From Tritrichomonas musculus (Eukaryota; Parabasalia; Tritrichomonadida; Tritrichomonadidae), in the NCBI GenBank assembly GCA_039105265.1, contig JAPFFF010000002.1, forward strand, positions 5,766,001 to 5,830,000: a stretch of 64,000 bases of DNA, given 5' to 3'. Position numbers and translations under genes: made by a program. Below the pieces are notes generated by a model, which ran no database searches, was not told the DNA's origin, and saw only the letters and a list, made by a program, of their open reading frames with translations. Numbering within the stretch: position 1 is the first letter of the stretch; every line of letters starts with the position of its first letter. Of this stretch, positions 27,600-36,416 are shown one piece after another.

Positions 27600-28203
27600 G
27601 TAAATGATTTGGTATCGACAGGAACAAGCGACCCTGAAAATTTGAAGAAAACTGCATTAAGTGGAGTGAATGAAGTATTGAAAGCATTAATATGAAATCA
27701 TAATTTGATATATGCTAATGATAAATTAAATGTGATTGACAAAAATGTTAAAACATCATCAAATGCATTGTTGGAATTATGGCAATGGACGAATTCAAAT
27801 ATGTTTGAAATTAGTAATGTTGTTAATGTTATAATTGAGGCTGTGAATGGTATTAATAGCTGTCATTGTATGAATGAAGGAGGATTACATGACCAAGTAG
27901 TCAAAGTTGAAGGATTAGTGAATAATCTTGATGGATATATCACAAGCACTATATTACCAGAAGTTAAAAATTTATGGCAATCGTTTTCTAATTTTAGTAA
28001 TAGAGTTTTGGGTTCTAATGCTGATCAAATTATGGCACCATTAAATAAAATAGAAACAGTGTACAGTGAAGGCAAATCAGCATTGACAACTGAGTTAACG
28101 AAAATATGGGCTCCGCCAAATGATGAAACTGAAAAATCATATGATATTGTAGACCCTAGCCAAAAAATAAAAGATTTATCAATACCTATAGTCGATGACC
28201 CTG
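27600..28203 (+). pseudogene. Degraded helical protein of the old remnant
   Basis: The stretch reads as coding through most of its length, with helical, Asn- and Val-rich residues (NALLELWQWTNSNMFEISNV; LDGYITSTILPEVKNLWQSF) and a pattern like a coiled-coil stalk. No intact start is visible. The 8.2-kb element inserted near its end. It may have been a fibre or scaffold protein. Broken. Confidence 0.45.
28198..28203. repeat. Target-site duplication ACCCTG, left copy (8.2-kb element)
   Basis: ACCCTG directly before the left terminus and again at 36385-36390 directly after the right terminus. Confidence 0.92.
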
Positions 28204-28433
28204 AGTAGTGATGGTAGTTCCGCATGGGGACCAGATAAATTTCAAATATAACAGCCACATCTAACCTAATTTTGATATTCACATAACCATTTAAAATTAA
28301 GCTCCAGACCTTGAATTTTTGCTGAAATTTCATAGTCCAAATACAAGGAATCTATGGTCTTTTAAAGGAAATTGCATGTGCCAGGTATCCCCTCCATATC
28401 CCCATATCCCCATGCGGAACTACCATCACTACT
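28204..28433. repeat. 230-bp palindrome-ended unit inside the left TIR
   Basis: Starts AGTAGTGATGGTAGTTCCGC and ends with the reverse complement of the same sequence (about 27 bp arms). It looks like a miniature element made of two facing termini. The mirror copy is 36155-36384. Confidence 0.8.
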
Positions 28434-28676
28434 AGGGTTATCCTGAAGGGTCTCTCCTAAGGATCTCTCATACTACTACTACTACTACTAGATTCCTCCT
28501 ACTACTAGTATCAAATTGGCAAAGGGGTACCCAAGAGGGGCCTCTCAAAATCCATTTTAGGTAAATCCTTTTCGGCTTCGCCTCAAGATAAATGCTTACG
28601 CATTTCCATAAATTGACAATCCCAAAAATAATGCTATTCTCGAATCAATTTAATTTTTTATCCATTTAGAAAATGA
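28204..28676. repeat. Left terminal inverted repeat of the 8.2-kb element
   Basis: 473 bp, mirrored at 35912-36384. Its first 230 bp are themselves bounded by the terminal motif and its inverted copy. It ends two bases inside the second codon of the 198-residue gene, so that gene's leader and ATG belong to the repeat. A run of CTA triplets lies near 28471-28490. Confidence 0.92.
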
Positions 28677-29269
28677 GTATTGTCCCAACTAACACCCAAA
28701 TAGTTTCATATGAAGGTTCTTTCTGCAAGGAATTGGAGATTCGTATGAACAAAATATTGAATAAATCCCAACGTGAACATAATCGCGAGTCAGCTATCAA
28801 GTGCTATATACATAAGGAGCTCTCGCTTGATGAGTACGATGAGTGGATCCAAGATATGAATACCAAAATTGATAGTTATACAAACATTGAATCTCCTGAG
28901 CGAGCACTGCTAATGAAGGAGTTATCATATATCAACCGAGATCGCGAACGTCTAATGAAATTTCAAGATGAGCTCGATAAGAAACGCAAAACTTTGATTT
29001 ACAGTTATACGCATCCCCTTGATTATACCATTGACATCATCACAAAGGATATCAATATGTTCAACCAGAATTTGCTCAGTTGCATATTCGAATCGTTTGT
29101 CAATAAGGTCAAATCATTATGTCCCAAGGACAAATCATATGAGGGTACCATTAAATCGGTGTACTATGATAGAACCTCTACCAAGGTCATAAACCTATTC
29201 GATTCATTAACACAGAGATTGATATCTAGCTTCACTAAGCTACCTTTAAAGCGAGTTTACAGTTACTGA
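28673..29269 (+). CDS. Unrecognised 198-residue protein of the 8.2-kb element
   Basis: Mostly helical and charged, with a Leu/Lys/Arg-rich middle (LMKELSYINRDRERLMKFQD). No motif recognised. The ATG lies in the left TIR; the 99-residue gene at the other end uses the mirror copy of the same ATG and leader, so the two are presumably expressed alike. It converges on the polymerase-like gene with a 35-bp overlap of the ends. Confidence 0.7.
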   Translation: MSIVPTNTQIVSYEGSFCKELEIRMNKILNKSQREHNRESAIKCYIHKELSLDEYDEWIQDMNTKIDSYTNIESPERALLMKELSYINRDRERLMKFQDELDKKRKTLIYSYTHPLDYTIDIITKDINMFNQNLLSCIFESFVNKVKSLCPKDKSYEGTIKSVYYDRTSTKVINLFDSLTQRLISSFTKLPLKRVYSY

Positions 29270-32200
29270 GTTCATGACCGATATCATTATTGATTCTATC
29301 GAGAGTAGGTCTGTTGGTCCATGTGAAGTGCTCACCACAGAGATGGCACTTGCCTGTGTCTGGATTGTTGTACATCTCCATGAACTTATCGAATTGCTCC
29401 TCACAAACACATTTATCGAGGTTCCTGGGTTTGTCCTTATGAGCTAGATTATATTTGACATCCTGGTTATAGTAGTTCTCGCATTTGAATCGCCACCAAT
29501 CGAGGTTTGGTTTGAATTTGTTAATGGGATTCTGTATAGAGTATTCGGCATTTGGATTGAATTCCTTATATGCGAGTGCATACTTGATACAGGATGCATT
29601 CTTGCTTAGCGATAGGTTTGAGATGAGGTCCACGTTGTACTGAGCATTGAGTGCAATCAGGTTGTCAATGGGTTTGATCATCATCTCGACATCATTATCA
29701 TTGTATGCAAGTAGGTAGTCCCATCGGGTTTTATAGTTTTTGGCATCCTCGAGATATAGTTTGTAATCATCTGGTGTCAATGGGTTCTTCTGGTTGAGAT
29801 AACTATAGAACGCCTCATACTCAAATGGCTCTGCTTGTGAGAGGACCTCATTGTAGTTCTCAGTGTTAATGGCTTCATATGGGAACACACCCTTAGAGCT
29901 ATTCTCAACTCCCCCAAAGTCTACACCGAATTGCCTTAATGTACCTCCAGCGACAAATGATTGCGCGTCGATGAATCTCAACTTGGTATCGTATTTGGGT
30001 GACTTCAATATGAACTGCTTCAATGAGGATGTGGTACCAATGATGCTATTGGGCTCAACACTCCAGAACATATTTCGCTTGGCTGAACTGTAGTTGAGAT
30101 ACTCCTTGAATAGGTTGCTATCGAATCTACTCGAGTTGAATCCAAATACGGTTATCACATTCAGGTTGCGATCAATGGTTTTGAGATTGTCAACTGGTTG
30201 ATTGATGAAGGATTTCATGTATTGAACCTTATCGTGATACACCTGCTTGGATTGCTCAAACAACCACTCGATCCATTTGATGATGAACTCAGATGAATCT
30301 CTTAATGAGAAGTGCTTTGTGGTACAACCAGATTGCGATTTGACACATGATGATACACTAAGGGGAATCAGTCGTGAGTTGATGGTTGTGGATGAACCAA
30401 TAGATGTATCCACAGGCTGTTCAACTGTTTCGAAATCGTAGGTGATGTAATATATGTTGGGTTTCCATTTGAGATTATATGCTAAACAATATTCGTACAC
30501 CGGATTGCCGAGTATATGTGGACAGTATGGTAGTGGTTCACGATTAGGTATGAATTGTTTTCGAAATACACCAGTACAGTTATCAACATGGTTCTCGAAA
30601 CGCTTCATATTGTGATGACCATAATGTGCATATGAACCACACTTTGGGCAGATATGGATGTTGGTCAGCTTCTCAGCATCCTTGATGTACATTATATGAA
30701 TGATTCGATTTTGAGTGAACAGCAATGCGGATTTCCTTAATGAGTTAGAACGCAGTTCCTGCTCCTCATTGTATTTCCACTGGTCCTGAAGATTATACAC
30801 CTTGTGTTTCTCCAAGTACTCATAGATGTCAATATTCAAATGATGCTTCTCAGCAGATGCCTTCATGGCTTCAATTGATGTTCCCGGATAGTTGTTCAGG
30901 AGATCGATTGCAGCTTGTGATGGCTTAGTAGAATACACTATATTGTGATCCTCGCATAGGAGCTTCCTAGCTGCTTGAGTACGATGCTTAGTTTTGCAAC
31001 CAGATTCAGGGTCAACTAGATGGTCATCGAGACATGCAGCCAGAAATCGATACCAACATAGATTGTCATCGGCGTTATCTGTGATGATGAATTTATTATT
31101 TTTGATCTCAGGAGGTAAATCCTTGATTGGACCACTAACCTTGACCATTCGAGATACTGTGAATGAAACGGTTCCTACGAGAATCAACTTGGTGCTCGAT
31201 GTTGAGGTTTCATATGAGTGCAGTACTGATTCAATATAGTACTTCACGATATCAAGTGATTGCTCATCACGAACCACAATTGGAATGGCTGATTTATAGT
31301 TGTTCCAATTGATTTCCCTAGCTGTATATTGGAATGTGTCATTCTCAGCACTGGAGGACTCAAATACACCTGTGAGTTGGAAATAGATTTTGAATGGTTT
31401 TACCTCGCGTTTATAAACCTGTTGCAAACCATCATATATACTGTTCAATGTAGATATCGAGTTGAAGTAGTATATGTATATTGGCTCATATGTATCAATA
31501 TCCTCGCGTTCATTGTAATCATTATCAGCATATTTGTTATATTTATTCCAAGCCTCTACAGCCCTATCATAGTCCTCAGGTTCATTCACCATGAGGAAAC
31601 CAGTATGTTTCGATTTGAAATCATGTCCAAACTCACTGAGGTACTCGAATATCTCATTATTTTCAGGGTCCTTGGGGATACCATCAATATTAGTGCTACC
31701 ATCAATAATATGAGCTAGTTTTATAACTTTGGACCTGTTTTTGAGTATATCTTGTATTTCAGCTCTATCGAGATATTCGGAATAATATTTGTCGAAATAT
31801 GAACATACTTTGCGATCATCATCTAATTGCTGTTGGAACTTATCTTGAGTATTCATACGATGAAATGCATCAATGGGGTCATTAATCTTGTAATCATCTC
31901 TATTGAATTTACTGAAGTAATCATTATCGGCTGCAAGGCGTTCAGCACGCTCACGCTCAATACGTTCCCTTACACGTTTTTGTTTAAACTTATCTCGAGT
32001 ATTCTTATGTTGAAATGCATCAATGGGATCATCAACCTTGTAATCAGTTCTATCAAATTTATTGAAATAATCATTATCGGCTGCAAGGCGTTCAGCACGC
32101 TCATGCTCAATACGTTCCTGTTCAAGTTTTTGTTTAAACTTATCTCGAGTATTCTTATGTTGAAATGCATCAATGGGGTTATCAACCTTGTAATCAGTTC

Positions 32201-33257
32201 TATTGAATTTATTGAAGTAATCATTATCATTTGCAAGGCGTTCAGCACGCTCACGCTCAATACGTTCCTGTTCCAAGCGCTCCTGCTCAGCACGCTCCCG
32301 TTTACGAGCTTTTTTGGCATGTCTCTTTGCACGTTTACGCTCCAATCGCTCCTGTTCAGCACGCTCCTGTTCAAGAAGTTCCCGCTCAGCACGCTCACGC
32401 TCAATACGTTCCTGTTCCAAGCGCTCCTGCTCAGCACGTTCATCCCTAAGTTGTCCAAAGAATGTATCAAAATCTGATTCCTCGAGAATACCATCGGGAT
32501 TGAAACCTGTGCGAGTTATAAATGAGTTCTCATTGAGGAACCCCGAAAGTTTAGTCAGCTGAACAATATATTTATCAGTGAGGGGAATGTTGCCACCGAA
32601 CTCATTATTAACAATATTGATATAATTTTTGACAGTTTCTGTAGGTATATACCTTTTATCGAAATTCCCATTCGTAATCTTACGATTCAGCTCCCGTTTC
32701 CTCTCTTCGGCAATTCGTTTGCGTTCACGTTCCTGTTTCAATCGATCACGCTCAAGCCGTTTGCGTTCCTGCTCAGCAAGTTCCTGTTCCAATCTCTCCT
32801 GTTTCAATCGATCACGCTCAAGCCGTTTGCGTTCCTGCTCTTCTGCTTCTTTAGCCAATCGCTCCTGTTTCAATCGATCACGCTCAAGCCGTTTGCGTTC
32901 CTTCTCAGCAAGTTCCTGTTTCTGCTTAAGGCGTTCCTGTTCAAGTCTGTCATCCTCTAGTTTACGCAACCTCTGTTCAGTTTCAGCCCTCAACTGCTCA
33001 TCCTCTTGTTCAGCCCTCAGTTGTCCAAAGAATGTATCAAAATGCGATTCCTGAAGAGCAGACCTAGTATCAAAACCTATTCGATCTACAAATGATTTCT
33101 CATTGAGGAACCTACTGAGCTTGCTCAGCTGAGCGACATATGTGAGGTTGGTTGGGATGTTGCCACCGAACTCATTATTAACAATATTGATATAATTTTT
33201 GACAGTTTCTGTAGGTATATACCTTTTATCGAAATTCCCATTTGTAATATTACTCAT
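29235..33257 (-). CDS. Polymerase-related protein: N-terminal and exonuclease regions
   Basis: A 1340-residue frame homologous to the first part of the Polinton polymerase. Shared segments include KREVKPFKIYFQLTGVFE, the DNADDNLCWYRFLAACL segment, a zinc site CPKCGSYAHYG..NMKRFENHVDNC, exonuclease motifs (ITYDFET; NSSRFDSNLF; YNDNDVE), and the beginning of the HNH-like module (CHLCGEHF...LDRIND). The N-terminal 530 residues differ: two copies of a module starting GNFDKRYIPTETVKNYINIV, two long Glu/Arg/Lys coiled coils, and four copies of a DNDYFNKF.RTDYKV.DPIDAF.HKN module. Palm motifs are not part of this frame. It might work as a polymerase accessory, decoy or primer-binding factor; it is part of a reduced element. 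Confidence 0.82.
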   Translation of the reverse strand: MSNITNGNFDKRYIPTETVKNYINIVNNEFGGNIPTNLTYVAQLSKLSRFLNEKSFVDRIGFDTRSALQESHFDTFFGQLRAEQEDEQLRAETEQRLRKLEDDRLEQERLKQKQELAEKERKRLERDRLKQERLAKEAEEQERKRLERDRLKQERLEQELAEQERKRLERDRLKQERERKRIAEERKRELNRKITNGNFDKRYIPTETVKNYINIVNNEFGGNIPLTDKYIVQLTKLSGFLNENSFITRTGFNPDGILEESDFDTFFGQLRDERAEQERLEQERIERERAERELLEQERAEQERLERKRAKRHAKKARKRERAEQERLEQERIERERAERLANDNDYFNKFNRTDYKVDNPIDAFQHKNTRDKFKQKLEQERIEHERAERLAADNDYFNKFDRTDYKVDDPIDAFQHKNTRDKFKQKRVRERIERERAERLAADNDYFSKFNRDDYKINDPIDAFHRMNTQDKFQQQLDDDRKVCSYFDKYYSEYLDRAEIQDILKNRSKVIKLAHIIDGSTNIDGIPKDPENNEIFEYLSEFGHDFKSKHTGFLMVNEPEDYDRAVEAWNKYNKYADNDYNEREDIDTYEPIYIYYFNSISTLNSIYDGLQQVYKREVKPFKIYFQLTGVFESSSAENDTFQYTAREINWNNYKSAIPIVVRDEQSLDIVKYYIESVLHSYETSTSSTKLILVGTVSFTVSRMVKVSGPIKDLPPEIKNNKFIITDNADDNLCWYRFLAACLDDHLVDPESGCKTKHRTQAARKLLCEDHNIVYSTKPSQAAIDLLNNYPGTSIEAMKASAEKHHLNIDIYEYLEKHKVYNLQDQWKYNEEQELRSNSLRKSALLFTQNRIIHIMYIKDAEKLTNIHICPKCGSYAHYGHHNMKRFENHVDNCTGVFRKQFIPNREPLPYCPHILGNPVYEYCLAYNLKWKPNIYYITYDFETVEQPVDTSIGSSTTINSRLIPLSVSSCVKSQSGCTTKHFSLRDSSEFIIKWIEWLFEQSKQVYHDKVQYMKSFINQPVDNLKTIDRNLNVITVFGFNSSRFDSNLFKEYLNYSSAKRNMFWSVEPNSIIGTTSSLKQFILKSPKYDTKLRFIDAQSFVAGGTLRQFGVDFGGVENSSKGVFPYEAINTENYNEVLSQAEPFEYEAFYSYLNQKNPLTPDDYKLYLEDAKNYKTRWDYLLAYNDNDVEMMIKPIDNLIALNAQYNVDLISNLSLSKNASCIKYALAYKEFNPNAEYSIQNPINKFKPNLDWWRFKCENYYNQDVKYNLAHKDKPRNLDKCVCEEQFDKFMEMYNNPDTGKCHLCGEHFTWTNRPTLDRINNDIGHELSNCKLALKVA

Positions 33258-33726
33258 TTGCCTGAACGTAAAAATACAAAAATAGTCATCGCAAAAATAT
33301 TGATTAAATATTATTTTTGAATTTTAATCATGTGCATACTCCCTGCAATGTAGTTGGAATGGTTTAAATGCTAAATCGAAAACATATATGTGTTAGCGCT
33401 AACTGGTATAGTTGTTGGATCATGAAGCATGTCTCCCAGCTTCGGCGGCAGGCATAGGTTCGATCCACTGCCATACCGATTTTTCGTATTATTTCCGGTC
33501 CATATTTGTGATAGAGCCCTAGCGCACTAAACACCTTGGGTAAGCTATTACTTGTGGATTATGGGGTAATACGGGCATTTGCCGGCATTTGCAACCCAAA
33601 CCAGCCTCATGGTGGATGCAACTGTTTCTCTTTATGGGGTGGTATCATCCCGGGCACTTATCATCTCATATCGAATGCATTACGCATCCATCATGGGGTC
33701 GGTTTTTGCAAAAATATTTTTTAGTC
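33258..33726. other. Gene-free spacer with structured, GC-richer segment
   Basis: Upstream of the polymerase-like gene. From about 33400 the base composition rises and several short complementary stretches appear (for example GGCAG/CTGCC and GGTAT/ATACC around a GGTTCGATCC motif), and a second block repeats GGGG-rich words with TCATCATGGGG-type ends. It may be a structured RNA leader, a tRNA-derived relic or a regulatory region. No protein-coding frame is convincing. Confidence 0.5.
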
Positions 33727-34050
33727 CTAGTGATTAAAATATAGTGTCCATTCGTATTTCCAAGATGTGTGTGCTATATTGGAGGTCTCATCAGTGAAGG
33801 TACGAATAAAAGTATTTTGTATATTATATAGAGGACCATTCGTCCACATCATATCTCTATTGGCATCTTCAATTGTATACCCTAAATCAACATGTGTATA
33901 GATGATATAGATGTAGTTGTTGTTGGCGGTAGAGAATCCCTTAATTGTTAACCAGTCCTTTGTATTTTGGATAATCTGTATGTTAGGTAATATATTATCC
34001 TTAAAGTAGTTCCAATTAGGTTTATCCTTGAGAGTTACAAAATTTGTCAT
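33727..34050 (-). CDS. Unrecognised 107-residue protein of the 8.2-kb element
   Basis: Begins MTNFVTLKDKPNWNYFKDNI; aromatic-rich with alternating hydrophobic residues (NNNYIYIIYTHVDLGYTI; SWKYEWTLYFNH), so probably beta-rich. No cysteine cluster or signal. It follows the 181-residue gene on the same strand with a 23-bp gap. Function unknown. Confidence 0.6.
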   Translation of the reverse strand: MTNFVTLKDKPNWNYFKDNILPNIQIIQNTKDWLTIKGFSTANNNYIYIIYTHVDLGYTIEDANRDMMWTNGPLYNIQNTFIRTFTDETSNIAHTSWKYEWTLYFNH

Positions 34051-34073
34051 TTTGAGAGTTGCAAAAATTTAAA

Positions 34074-34619
34074 TTAGAAATCGGTTGTATCGATCTCATC
34101 ATCGGGGTCTGGAGCTGTTTCCCTTGGGGGACCGTTTATAGGCATTTGGGTGTTGATTAATTTTTGGGTCATATACATGGAGATACTCAACTTTAGGTTA
34201 TCGTAGATGAGTCTACGCAATAGAGATACTCGTTTATGAGGTTCCACGTTGGAGACCGCATCGATTACATCCTTTGATGTGACATATTGGATCAATCGGT
34301 CGTGATCCTCAATATCCAAAAACTTGCTTCGATTGAATATATGAGTTCTATTTAAACGAGGTCGAGGATGTTCAATAGATTGAGTTTCAGTTTCATCAGG
34401 AGGTGAGGCAGGAACTGCGTTCTCAGTTGCTTCAGGAGGTGAATCCTGAGTTGAGTCCTGAGGTGAATCCTGAGTTGAATCCTGAGGTGAATCTGTGGAA
34501 GGTTTGCGTTTACTGCTCCAACGTTTAATCAAATGCTTGACATCTCGGCGCAAATCGGTGATACCATCTACGATTTTTGAGAGTATATCAGTGTCAGATT
34601 CTGTAGCTGAAATATCCAT
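34074..34619 (-). CDS. Conserved 181-residue protein, homologue of the Polinton 116-residue protein
   Basis: An N-terminal helix with basic end (LIKRWSSKRKPS), a Ser/Asp/Pro/Thr-rich linker with repeated QDSTQDSPQDS units, and a conserved C-terminal domain (THIFNRSKFLDIEDHDRLIQ; LKLSISMYMTQKLINTQM) matching the 116-residue protein of the 21-kb element. That this domain persists in a reduced element together with part of the polymerase suggests a function tied to replication or to the termini. The linker repeat is coded by near-identical TGAATCCTGAG-type units. Confidence 0.75.
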   Translation of the reverse strand: MDISATESDTDILSKIVDGITDLRRDVKHLIKRWSSKRKPSTDSPQDSTQDSPQDSTQDSPPEATENAVPASPPDETETQSIEHPRPRLNRTHIFNRSKFLDIEDHDRLIQYVTSKDVIDAVSNVEPHKRVSLLRRLIYDNLKLSISMYMTQKLINTQMPINGPPRETAPDPDDEIDTTDF

Positions 34620-34641
34620 TTATGCAAAAATAAAATATTAT

Positions 34642-35409
34642 TTAAAGATGCATATTTTTAAAGTATTTGTCTACAGCTTCATGAAACTCATCAAGGCATG
34701 ATTTGTTAATGATAATATCAGTACCACCTACACGGACATCATCCCCTTTGAACATAGCTTTGGCCATTCGTTTGATATCTTCATTCGGGGTCATCGCAAT
34801 TGGTAGGTCATCAACATATGCCCAGCGCTTCTTCTCATCTTGATAAATCTTACTGACCTGCCTCCATGAATGCTTGTTGCGACGAACGAGATGGAGTATC
34901 ACAAAATTCCTATTTTTGGGAAGTTCCTCAAGCCATATCATATATCGGTAGCTATGTTTGTGATCTTTGGGGACAGCTCTAGGAGTTAGGTCATCGATTT
35001 TGTTAACCAGCTGCTCACGTTGCTTCTCAAAATATGAATCCAATAGTTTGGCAATATATATGGCATACTTTCGATTAGCCCAGCATGCAACATCATTGAC
35101 AAGCAATCGGTGAATGTATGTGCCTTTCAAATCATTCGGTAAATTAGGTCTATCTTGAACAATATCTAGGTCGCAGCAATTTTGCTGTGACGATAATTCA
35201 TCAAGAATTTCATTGGTTTCAGCGAGTTGCCTCCACCTATAAGCTTGTTTCTTTGAATTACATGCAGTGAGAATCGATTGTATCTGGTACATATCATCTT
35301 TGATTGAATGTATCAAACGAAGCTTCTCATTATACTGGATGTATTCATATTCGTCATTGATTGGTTCGACAATGGCTGACATTGGAATGTTGATTGCTGT
35401 TGATTCCAT
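34642..35409 (-). CDS. KilA-N-like DNA-binding protein
   Basis: 255 residues. The central region reads GTYIHRLLVNDVACWANRKY followed by AIYIAKLLDSYF, which fits the C-terminal half of a KilA-N domain (G-x-Y-x-H-x-x-L...A-x-W...YA...hh). Downstream, YRYMIWLEELPKNRNFVILH and LVRRNKHSWRQVSKIY resemble the C-terminal domain often attached to KilA-N/Bro proteins of large DNA viruses. KilA-N proteins bind DNA and are common in viruses and virus-like elements. Here it could regulate or replicate the element. It lies between the 181- and 99-residue genes on the same strand. Confidence 0.55.
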   Translation of the reverse strand: MESTAINIPMSAIVEPINDEYEYIQYNEKLRLIHSIKDDMYQIQSILTACNSKKQAYRWRQLAETNEILDELSSQQNCCDLDIVQDRPNLPNDLKGTYIHRLLVNDVACWANRKYAIYIAKLLDSYFEKQREQLVNKIDDLTPRAVPKDHKHSYRYMIWLEELPKNRNFVILHLVRRNKHSWRQVSKIYQDEKKRWAYVDDLPIAMTPNEDIKRMAKAMFKGDDVRVGGTDIIINKSCLDEFHEAVDKYFKNMHL

Positions 35410-35439
35410 TTCAAGCTGGATAAAAATTGAGTTGCATTG

Positions 35440-35615
35440 AGAACTAGTTAGTTATGATCTCTCCTACTACTACTACTACTAGATTCCTCCTACTACTATC
35501 ATCAAATTGGTAACGGCTGGACTCGAGAGGAGGTCATAAAATTCAATTTGAGTAAATCCTTTAATTGGGAATCCTCATAAGTCCAAAAATATAAAATGCG
35601 CTTACGCGAATGCGC
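35440..35615. repeat. Diverged third copy of an inner TIR segment
   Basis: The order of words (GATCTCTC, a run of CTA triplets, GATTCCTCCTACTACTA, CAAATTGG, a GAGAGG box, GTAAATCCTTT, GCTTACGCAT) repeats that of 28456-28606 in the left TIR, with many substitutions. It lies between the 255- and 99-residue genes in the orientation of the left TIR. It may be an old TIR piece left by rearrangement. Confidence 0.65.
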
Positions 35616-35915
35616 TTACGCATATTCATATGAGAATTCAAGTATTTTCAATAGCATCTTAATCCTACTCAAATCGAGTTCCTTGCGATCGTAATTATCG
35701 CCATTAACGATTTTGGTGCGAAGGGATTCTAAATCGGTTTCAAAATTGGATATTGTATCAATGAGATCATCCATGAAATCATCGTCGTCGTGGTAATCGA
35801 ATGCAAGGGATTTCCATTGTGGATATTTCTTGAGAATGACTCGTTCGAGGTAATCGAGTTTTGCACCATTAGCTTCGACAGTGGAGAGTTGTGGCATGGC
35901 AGTTGTTGAATTCAT
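35616..35915 (-). CDS. 99-residue acidic protein with start codon in the TIR
   Basis: Begins MNSTTAMPQLSTVEANGAKL; acidic middle (YHDDDDFMDDLIDTISNFET) and a helical end. No family recognised. Its ATG and leader are the mirror of those of the 198-residue gene at the other end of the element. Confidence 0.6.
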   Translation of the reverse strand: MNSTTAMPQLSTVEANGAKLDYLERVILKKYPQWKSLAFDYHDDDDFMDDLIDTISNFETDLESLRTKIVNGDNYDRKELDLSRIKMLLKILEFSYEYA

Positions 35916-36384
35916 TTTCTAAATGGATAAAAAATTAAATTGATTCGAGAATAGCATTATTTTTGGGATTGTCAATTTATGGAAATGCGTAAGCATTTAT
36001 CTTGAGGCGAAGCCGAAAAGGATTTACCTAAAATGGATTTTGAGAGGCCCCTCTTGGGTACCCCTTTGCCAATTTGATACTAGTAGTAGGAGGAATCTAG
36101 TAGTAGTAGTAGTAGTATGAGAGATCCTTAGGAGAGACCCTTCAGGATAACCCTAGTAGTGATGGTAGTTCCGCATGGGGATATGGGGATATGGAGGGGA
36201 TACCTGGCACATGCAATTTCCTTTAAAAGACCATAGATTCCTTGTATTTGGACTATGAAATTTCAGCAAAAATTCAAGGTCTGGAGCTTAATTTTAAATG
36301 GTTATGTGAATATCAAAATTAGGTTAGATGTGGCTGTTATATTTGAAATTTATCTGGTCCCCATGCGGAACTACCATCACTACT
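35912..36384. repeat. Right terminal inverted repeat of the 8.2-kb element
   Basis: Mirror of 28204-28676. Its outer 230 bp (36155-36384) form the palindrome-ended unit, which on this side is also flanked by ACCCT on both sides (36150-36154 and 36385-36389). Confidence 0.92.
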
Positions 36385-36390
36385 ACCCTG
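36385..36390. repeat. Target-site duplication ACCCTG, right copy (8.2-kb element)
   Basis: Identical to 28198-28203. From here to 36421 lies a 31-37 bp strip of the old remnant separating the two later insertions. Confidence 0.9.
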
Positions 36391-36416
36391 CCAAAAGAAC
36401 GTTTGATGAATCAAAA

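Larger units (their letters stand above)
27025..28203. mobile_element. Old Polinton-like remnant, right strip
   Basis: Continuation of 5018-6018 after the 21-kb insertion, and interrupted at its right by the 8.2-kb element. It holds one half of a minus-strand gene, a 57-residue plus-strand frame and a longer degraded stretch. The element is broken; several breaks are apparent. Confidence 0.6.
28204..36384. mobile_element. Reduced Polinton relative, 8.2 kb
   Basis: Bounded by 473-bp terminal inverted repeats starting AGTAGTGATGGTAGTTCCGC and a perfect 6-bp target duplication. It carries the N-terminal and exonuclease part of a polymerase clearly homologous to that of the 21-kb Polinton, a homologue of that element's conserved 116-residue protein, a KilA-N-like protein and three or four unrecognised genes. 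Integrase, capsid and packaging genes are not recognised, so it is a reduced, non-autonomous member that would rely on proteins of a full element. Its TIRs appear identical, which points to a recent insertion. Confidence 0.88.

Noticed and set aside
31827-32562. Plus-strand Leu/Ser/Arg-rich frames opposite the polymerase-related gene
   Set aside because: Antisense reading of the Glu/Arg/Lys coiled-coil repeats.
33430-33475. A tRNA gene
   Set aside because: A B-box-like GGTTCGATCC is present, but the T-stem does not close, the box is one base short, and no sound anticodon arm is visible. Kept only as a structured-segment finding.
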